Below are positions 55,193 to 62,000 of a DNA stretch of 62,000 bases, piece after piece. The notes below the pieces were generated by a model. It saw nothing but the letters and a program-made list of their open reading frames with translations, made no database searches and was not told the origin of the DNA. This DNA comes from Prorocentrum cordatum (Eukaryota; Sar; Dinophyceae; Prorocentrales; Prorocentraceae), in NCBI GenBank assembly GCA_963575745.1, contig CAUYUJ010018736.1, positions 1-62,000 on the forward strand, in the 5' to 3' direction. Position numbers and translations under genes: made by a program. Within the stretch, counting starts at the first letter, position 1. Each line of letters starts with the position of its first letter.

Positions 55193-55248
55193 GAGCTCTA
55201 CGAGGGCCTCGGCGGTAATATGGTTTACGGTTTACCGCCGATTCCAGT
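55193..55248 (+). repeat. Hairpin unit 19, most diverged
   Basis: Arms TCGGCGGTAA and TTACCGCCGA. The outermost C-G pair has become T-A on both sides, a second compensatory change. The loop (TATGGTTTACGGT) is the most altered part. Confidence 0.8.
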
Positions 55249-56213
55249 TATTGCTGGAAGCTAAGAGTAATTCCGGCGCGCCCCACAGCTAGTTGGCTCG
55301 AAAAATCTCGACTGAACTTTTGACAACTTTTGCTCAGTTGAAAATTTTGTTCTCAAAATTTGACCATTCGTTAGAGCTCAAGTATTTTTTCCCGTGATAT
55401 TCGATCTTATTCCCGCTCGCCATCTTGATCTCAGCTCGATCGGATGAATATTACTATCGAAAAGCACTGTGACCGGATTGGCCGTTTTGAGTCATCTTGA
55501 TGTGCGCTGACGGTTTTCTGAACATAACTCGAGCTTCAGGACAGCTACAGAGCTGGTAAGCACAGCTAATGTATGCAGAATGATCAGGCGCGTTCGCCTG
55601 TTGAATCCAGAGGTCTGAACTCGGTCTGCTAGCCGAGCTAGGGTCACAAACCTGTTCGTATTATTCGAGTCATCTTGACAGAAACGCTCGGTTTTCTGCA
55701 CTTAACTCGAGCTGTAGGACAGCTACAGAGCTGATATTCAGAGGCACCAATTCAGAATCATCAGTTCCGTTCGTTTGTCGACTCTAGAGTTCTGAACTCG
55801 GCCTGTTGCCCGATCTAGAATCGCGAAACTATTCGTATCGTTCGAGTCGCTTGCGAGATAATGTCGGTTATCTGGACTTAACTCGGGCTGTAGGGGGGCT
55901 GCATGGCTGGTAATCACTGGGATCGATTTGAAGACATCAGGCGCGTCCGCATGTCGAATACAGAGCTCTGAACTCTGTCTGCTGCCCGAACTAGGTCCGC
56001 GAAACTATTCCTATTGTTCGAGTCATTCTGAGAGGTGCTGTCGGGTTTCTGCACTTAATTCGGGCTGTAGGGGGGGCTGCAGGGCTGGTAATGACAGGAG
56101 TCGATTCGCAGACATCAGACGCGTCCGTCTGTCGCATTTAGAGGTCAAAAACTATTCACTATAAGTCAGATTGTTGGTAAGTGCTGTCTGTTTTCTCAAC
56201 TTAAGTCGAGTTA

Positions 56214-56273
56214 GGAAGCTCTACGAGTCCCCCGGCGGTAACCAAGGTTGACGGTTTACCGCCGGCGCCCAGT
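56214..56273 (+). repeat. Hairpin unit 20
   Basis: CCAAGG loop, perfect arms; preceded by GTCGAGTTA rather than TTGTCA; right flank TGGCAAG. Confidence 0.85.
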
Positions 56274-57261
56274 TGGCAAGAAAAATCTCGACGGACCTTT
56301 TGATGACTTTTGGTCGGTTGAAAATTTGGTTCTCGAAATTTGACCATTCGTTAGAGCTCTAGTATTTTTTCCATGATATTCGATCTTATTCCCGCTCGCC
56401 ATCTTGATCTCAGCTCGATCGGGTAACTTTGAAGGCCAAAAAGCAGGCAGGCGGGAACGGCCGTTTCGAGTCATCTTGATACGCGCTGTCGGTTTTCTCA
56501 AGATAACTCGAGCTTCAGGACAACTACAGAGCTGGTCAGCACAGCTAATGCATTCAGAATGATCAGGCGCGTTCGCCTGTTGAATTCAGAGGTCTGAACT
56601 CGGTCCGCTAGCCGAGCTAGGGTCGCAAACCTATTCGTGTTATTCGAGTCATTGTAGCAGACGCTCTCGGTTTTTCGTACTTAACTCGATCTGTAGGGCA
56701 GCCACAGAGCTGATAATCCCAGAAATCGATTGAGAATTATCAGGCGCGTTCGTCTGTTGAATCAAGAGCTCTGAACTCGGCCTGCTCCCCGAGCTAGGTT
56801 CGCGAACCTATTGGTATTGTTCGAGTCATCTTGAGAAGTGCTCTCGGTTTTCTGTACTTAAATCGTGCTGGGGGAGGGCTACAGTGCTGCTGGTCACAGG
56901 AATCGATTTCGAGACATCAGGCGCGTCCGTTCGTCGAACCGAGAGCTCGGAACTCGGTCTGCTGCTCGAACGAGATCCGCGAAACTGTTGTATTATTCGA
57001 GTCATCCTGAGAGGTACTCTCGGTTTTCTGCACTTAACTCAGGCTGTATGGGGGGCTGCAGAGCTGGTAATCACAGGAATCGATCCGCAGACATCAGACG
57101 CGTCCGCCTGTCGCATTCAGAGGTCTGAACTCGGTTTCATACTCGAGCTCGATTGGAAAACTGTTCGTTTGTTTTGTTAGAGTCATCTTGAGAGGTCTAT
57201 AATCGCTTGGGCTGAAAAACTAGTCGTTCTCTGAAATTGTTTTCCACATTATATATTGTCA

Positions 57262-57321
57262 GGAAGCTCTACGAGTCCCCCGGCGGTAAGAAAGGTTGAC
57301 GGTTTACCGCCGGCGCCCAGT
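57262..57321 (+). repeat. Hairpin unit 21
   Basis: GAAAGG loop, perfect arms; right flank TATTGCTGG, as in unit 1. Confidence 0.85.
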
Positions 57322-59495
57322 TATTGCTGGAAGCTTTAGAGTAATTCCGAAGCGCTGGAGAGCTAGTTGGCAAGAAAAATCTCGACGGAACTTTTCGTGA
57401 TTTAACTCGTAGAGCTTCCCTTAGCTAGTTTAGCTGGAAGCTAAGAGTAATTCCGGCGCGCTGGAGAGCTAGTTGGCTCGAAAAAAAAGAACTGAACTTT
57501 TCACAACTTTTGGTCGGTTGAAAATTATGTTCTCGGAATTTGACCATTCGTTAGAGCTCTAGTATTTTTTCCCGTGATATTCGATCTTATTCCCGCTCGC
57601 CATCTTGATCTCAGCTCGATCGGGTACCTTTTACTGCCAAAAAGCACACTGGCGGGATCGGCCGTTTCGAGTCATCTTGATACGCGTTGTCGGTATTTTG
57701 TTCTTAACTCAAGCTGTAGGACAGCTACAGAGCTGGTAAGCACAGCTATCGCACTCAGAATCATCAGGCGCGTTCGCCTGTAGAATCCATAGGTCTCAAC
57801 TCGGTCTGCTAGCCGAGCTAGGTCTGCAAACCTATTCCTATTATTCGAGTCAACTTGATACGCGTTGTCGGTATTCTCTACTTAACTCGAGCTGTAGGGC
57901 AGCTACAGTGCTGGTAAACACACCCATCGCATTGAGAATCATCAGGCGCGTTCTCCTGTTGAATCCATAGGTCTGAACTCGGTCTGCTAGCCGAGCTAGG
58001 TCCGCAAACCTATTCGTATTATTCGAGTCAACTTGATACGCGTTGTCGGTATTTTCTACTTAACTCGAGCTGTAGGGCAGCTACAGTGCTGGTAAGCACA
58101 CCTATCGCACTCAGAATCATCAGGCGCTTTCGCCTGTTGAATCCATAGGTCTGAACTCGGTCTGCTAGCCGAGCTAGGTCCGCAAACCTATTAGTATTAT
58201 TCGAGTCAACTTGATACGCGTGGTGGGTATTTTGTACTTAATTCGAGCTGCAGGGCAGCTACAGTGCTGGTAAGCTCACCTATCGCACTCAGAATCATCA
58301 GGTGCGTTCGCCTCTTGACTCCAGAGGTCTGAACTCGGTCTGCTAGCCGAGCTAGGTCCGCAAATCTATTCGTATTATTCGAGTCATCTTGATAAACGCT
58401 CTCGGTATTTTCTGTACTTATCTCGAGCTGTATAACTCGTAGAGCTTCCCTGAGCAAGTTATTGCTGGAAGCTTAAGAGTAATTCCGGGGAGCTGGAGAG
58501 CTAGTTGGCAAGAAAAATCTCGACGGACCTTTTGCTGACTTTTGGTCGGTTAAAAATTTTGTTCTTAAAATTTGAACATTCGTTAGAGCTCTAGTATTTT
58601 TTCCCATGATATTTGATCTCATTTTCGTTCGCCATCTTGATCTCAGCTCGATTGGGTAACTTTGAAGGCCAAAAAGCAGACGGGCGGGAACAGCCGTTTC
58701 GAGTGATCTTGATACGCGCTGTCGGTTTTCTGAAGATAACTCGAGCTTCAGGACAATTACAGGGCTGGTTAGCACAGCTAATGCATTCAGAATGATCAGG
58801 CGCGTTCGCCTGTTGAATCCAGAGGTCGGAACTCGGTCTGCTAGCCGAGCTAGGGTCGGACAACTATTCGTATATTCGAGTCATTCTAGCAGACGCTCTC
58901 GGTTTTTCGTACTTAACTCGATCTGTAGGGCAGCCACAGAGCTGATAATCACAGACATCGATTCAGAATTATCAGGCGCGTTCGTCTGTTAAATCAAGAG
59001 CTCTGGACTCGGCCTGCTTCCCGAGCTAGGTTCGCGAACCTATTGGTATTGTTCGAGTCATCTTGAGAAGTGCTTCGGTTTCTGTACTTGAATCGTGCTG
59101 GGGGAGGGCTACAGTGCTGCTGGTCAGAGGAATCGATTTCGAGACATCAGGCGCGTCCGTTCGTCGAACCGAGAGCTCGAAACTCGGTCTGCTGCTCGAA
59201 CGAGATCTGCGAAACTGTTGTATTATTCGAGTCATCCTGAGAGGTACTCTCGGTTTTTTGCACTTAACTCAGGCTGTATGGGGGGCTGCAGAGCTGGTAA
59301 TCACAGGAATCGATCCGCAGACATCAGACGCGTCCGCCTGTCGCATTCAGAGGTCTGAATTCGGTTTCATACTCGAGCTCGATTGGAAAACTCTTTGTAT
59401 GTTTTTTTGGTTAGAGTCATCTTGAGAGGTCTGAAATCGCTTGGGCTGAAAAACTAGTCGTTCTCTGAAATTCCTTTCCACATTATATATTGTCA

Positions 59496-59555
59496 GGAAG
59501 CTCTACGAGTCCCCCGGCGGTAAGAAAGGTTGACGGTTTACCGCCGGCGCCCAGT
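59496..59555 (+). repeat. Hairpin unit 22
   Basis: GAAAGG loop, perfect arms; right flank TTGGTCGG, as in unit 3. Confidence 0.85.
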
Positions 59556-60368
59556 TTGGTCGGTTGAAAATTTTGTCCTCGAAATTTGACCATTCGTTAG
59601 AGCTCTAGTATTTTTTCCCGTGATATTCGATCTTATTCCCGCTCGCCATCTTGATCTCAGATCGATCGGGTGAATATTACTATCGAAAAGCACGGTGGCG
59701 GGATCGGCCGTTTCGAGTCATCTTGATACGCGTTGTCGGTATTTTGTACTTAACTCGAGCTGTAGGGCAGCTACAGTGCTGGTAAGCACATCTATCGCTT
59801 TCAGAATCATCAGCCGCGTTCGTATGTTGAATCCATAAGTCTGACTTCGGTCTGCTTGCAGAGCTAGGTCTGCAAACCTATTCGTATTATTCGAGTCAAC
59901 TTGATACGCGTTGTCGCTATTTTATACTTAACTCGAGCTGTAGGGCAGCTACAGTGCTGGTAAGCACACCTATCGCACTCAGAATCATCAGGCGCGTTCG
60001 GCTCTTCGAACCAGAGGTCTGAAATCGGTCTGCTAGCCCAGGTCCGCAAACCTATTTCTATTATTCGAATCATCTTGGTAGGCGCTCTCGGTTTGCTGTA
60101 CTTAACTCGAGCTATAGGACAGCTACAGGGCTGATAGTTACAGAAACTGATTCAGAATCATCAGTCGCGTTTGTCTGTCGAATCCAGAGCTCTGAACTCG
60201 GTCTGCTGCGCGATCCAGAATCACGAAACTGTTCGTATTCTTGCAGTCATCTTGAGAGTACTGTCGGCGTTCTGCACTTAACTCGGGCTGTAGGGAGACT
60301 GCAGGGCGGGTAATCACATGAAAAAACTATTCAATCTCTGCAATTTTTTTCGACATTATATGTTGTCA

Positions 60369-60386
60369 GGAAGCTCTACGAGTCCC
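60369..60386 (+). repeat. Hairpin unit 23, left remnant
   Basis: GGAAGCTCTACGAGTCCC only; the left stem arm is missing, apparently lost when LINE D inserted. Confidence 0.75.
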
Positions 60387-60615
60387 TCTTCCCCCAAGCC
60401 TCCTCTCCTTGTCCAATCATATGGGAAGTAGTAGGGCGTTGTGCACAGGCACTCCCCTCCCATAGCAGTATCACTGACGCTGAGCTTTCGGGTCTCGAGG
60501 GCCTCTTGCGGGCCGCAGCCCAGGTGGCCCAAGACCTCCAGCTGCAGAGAGACTAGGTAGGCACTTAACGGGCGCTGGGGCGCTCGGTGCCTGGTCAGCC
60601 TCCCCAAAAAAAAAA
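60387..60615 (+). mobile_element. LINE D, 5'-truncated stub
   Basis: 229 bp ending in ten A (60606-60615), inserted in hairpin unit 23. It holds the last codons of a LINE ORF2 and a short 3' UTR. Not a copy of LINE A, B or C. The 3' junction is at the same loop position as LINE A (A tail, then CAAAGGTTGACGG). Confidence 0.8.
60389..60556 (+). pseudogene. LINE D ORF2 C-terminus (E48 part of permuted RNase H)
   Basis: 56 codons to TAG 60554-60556. WEVVGRCAQALPSHSSITDA then ELSGLEGLLRAAAQVA aligns with WTEVYREAWCLSDTCTVTQA and ELSAAERLLAATARL of LINE C. The protein ends soon after the helix that follows E48, as in LINEs A and C. Everything upstream was lost by 5' truncation. Confidence 0.7.
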
Positions 60616-60647
60616 CAAAGGTTGACGGTTTACCGCCGGCGCCCAGT
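60616..60647 (+). repeat. Hairpin unit 23, right half
   Basis: CAAAGGTTGACGG, the right arm TTTACCGCCGG and CGCCCAGT follow the LINE D A tail. Confidence 0.85.
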
Positions 60648-61006
60648 CCGAAGCGCTGGAGAGCTAGTTGGCAAGAAAAATCTCGACGGAACTTTTGGTG
60701 ACTTTTGCTCGGTTGAAAATCTGGTTCTCGAAATTTGACCATTCGTTAGAGCTCTAGTATTTTTTCCCGTGATATTCGATCTGATTCCCGCTCGCCATCT
60801 TGATCTCAGCTCGATCGGGTGAATATTACTGTCAAAAAGCACTGTGGCGAGATCGGTCGTTTCGAGTCATCTTGATACGCGCTGACGATTTTCTGAACAT
60901 AACTCGAGCTTCAGGGCTACAGAGCTGGTAAGCACACATATCGCATTCAGAATCATCAGGCGCGCTCGTCTGTTGAATCGAGAGGTCTCAGCTCGGCTTC
61001 CGTGGC
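60648..61006 (+). repeat. Composite satellite array, block VI
   Basis: Head (core near 60752) and one monomer, cut inside the AACTCGGTCTGCTAGCC part. No gene seen. Confidence 0.75.
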
Positions 61007-61482
61007 TGTTCGGGTTCTTTGGGATAAACCAATCTCTCAAAGGTGATGCGTCATTCCGATGTTCGCACATCTATCCGATAGAAATATTACCACCTTGATA
61101 CGGCTGGTTGCTATCTCGCAGCTATGTGGGGTTGACCGCAGCGTGTCTCGGAGTCCAATACGTTCCCGTAGAACGTGCTCCAGAGGCCTCGCGAGCGTGC
61201 CCCAGAGGCCTCGCGAAGCTTCCCGGGCAGCGAGCGCCCACGCGTGCAGGCACGCGTGGAAGCGTCGCTCTCTGCCTTTCAAGAGCGCGCCAGGCGAGCT
61301 GTCCAGCGCCACAACGCATTTTTGCAAGTACCCTGTGCAACGCTCCAGGAGCTACCCCCGCACGTGCGCACGGCGTCTGGAGCACTCTGAAGCCAGCGCA
61401 GGGGCACGCGCGGCGCTAGGGCCACCGCCCAGGTCGCTGGCGCGACGAGACGCTTGCATGCGCATCTCTGGCGTGGCTATCC
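61007..61482. other. Unidentified non-satellite insertion
   Basis: About 476 bp unrelated to the satellite, interrupting a monomer. The second half is GC-rich and has one short open frame (61175-61390, 71 residues, GTG start, stop upstream) with a helical, Arg/Ala-rich stretch around RVEASLSAFQERARRAV. CCAGAGGCCTCGCGA occurs twice (61181 and 61203). No A tail or terminal repeat is obvious. It could be a captured host exon, an old retrocopy or an untyped element. Function not recognised. Confidence 0.5.
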
Positions 61483-62000
61483 AGCTAGGTCTGCAAACCT
61501 ATTCGTATTATTCAAGTCATCTTGACAGGAACTCTCGGTTTTTTGTACTTAACTCGAGCTGTAGGACAGCTACAGAGCTGATATTTACAGAAACCGATTC
61601 AGAATCATCAGTTGCGTTTGTCTGTCGAATTCAGAGCTCTGAACTCGGTCTGCTGCCCGATCTAGAATTGCGAAACTATTCGTATTGTTCGGGTCATCTT
61701 GAGGAGTGCTCTCGGTTTCCTCCATTCAACTCGCGCTGAGGGGAGCTACAGTGCCGGTACTTACAGGAATCGATTTCAAGACATGAGACGCGTCCGCCTG
61801 TCGAATCCAGAGCTCAGAACTCGGTCTGCTGCCCGAATTAGGTCTGCGAAGCTACTTCATTGTTGGAGTCATCCTTAGAGGTGCTGTCAGTTTTCTGCAC
61901 TCAACTCGGGCTGTAGGGGGGCTGCATGGCTGGTAATGACAGGAGTCGACTCGCAGACATGGGACGCGTCCGCCTGTCGCATTGAGAGGTCACAAAATAT
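61483..62000 (+). repeat. Composite satellite array, block VII
   Basis: Resumes with GCTAGGTCTGCAAACC and continues through tail-type monomers to the window end, where a monomer is cut. No gene seen. Confidence 0.75.

Larger units (their letters stand above)
55249..60368 (+). repeat. Composite satellite array, block V
   Basis: Head cores near 55375, 56352, 57555, 58585 and 59600. Units are otherwise as in blocks I-IV, separated by hairpin units 20-22. Two stretches (56460-57320 and 58690-59555) are close copies of each other and of 5300-6130, so whole units of about 0.9 kb were duplicated over a distance of more than 50 kb. No gene seen. Confidence 0.8.

Overview
The window is nuclear DNA of a dinoflagellate. 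The clearest marker is a copy of the dinoflagellate trans-spliced leader (DinoSL, 22 nt) at 13547-13568, joined directly to a repeat. Repeats and mobile elements fill almost the whole window. I see no rRNA, tRNA, CRISPR array or ordinary single-copy host gene. The species cannot be told from the sequence.

Layout. (1) 1-13461, 20136-21915 and 55031-62000 are arrays of composite repeat units, all in the same orientation. Each unit has a head of about 200 bp, a run of roughly 178-bp monomers, and a tail ending in a ~60-bp unit (GGAAGCTCTACGAG...GGCGCCCAGT) with a perfect 10-bp stem. The stem varies with compensatory changes, so its pairing appears to be maintained. (2) 13498-20101 is LINE A, a decayed non-LTR retrotransposon inserted in the loop of one such hairpin with a 10-bp target duplication. 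(3) 21976-40396 is a very GC-rich giant Helitron-like element with a DUF6570-like domain, an HUH replication initiator, a Pif1-type helicase and a ubiquitin-specific protease. It runs into a 100-N assembly gap (40397-40496). (4) 40497-45957 (LINE B, broken) and 48768-54410 (LINE C, intact) are two close copies of a second LINE family. A higher-order array of (TGTGTCTG)n and GC-rich boxes lies between them. (5) 60387-60615 is a 5'-truncated stub of a third LINE family (LINE D), in the same hairpin loop used by LINE A.

How the parts relate. LINEs A, B and C share one plan: ORF1, a single in-frame UGA, then ORF2 with APE-type endonuclease, reverse transcriptase and RNase H. ORF2 has no usable AUG before its first catalytic motif, which suggests UGA readthrough or re-initiation. 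The RT active site reads WADN instead of YADD. The RNase H motifs occur in circularly permuted order (D70-like, D134-like, D10-like, E48-like). LINE D keeps the same permuted C-terminus.

The hairpin repeat may act as both landing pad and splice acceptor for LINEs A and D. Both insert in its loop, and the DinoSL relic shows that a transcript beginning in the hairpin repeat was trans-spliced at its AG|GAGCTC boundary and copied back into DNA. LINEs B and C appear to use another fixed target, a GC-rich box of the microsatellite array.

Limits. All calls come from reading motifs by eye. Frameshifts in the Helitron-like element and in LINEs A and B may be real decay or assembly errors. Boundaries in low-complexity DNA are approximate.
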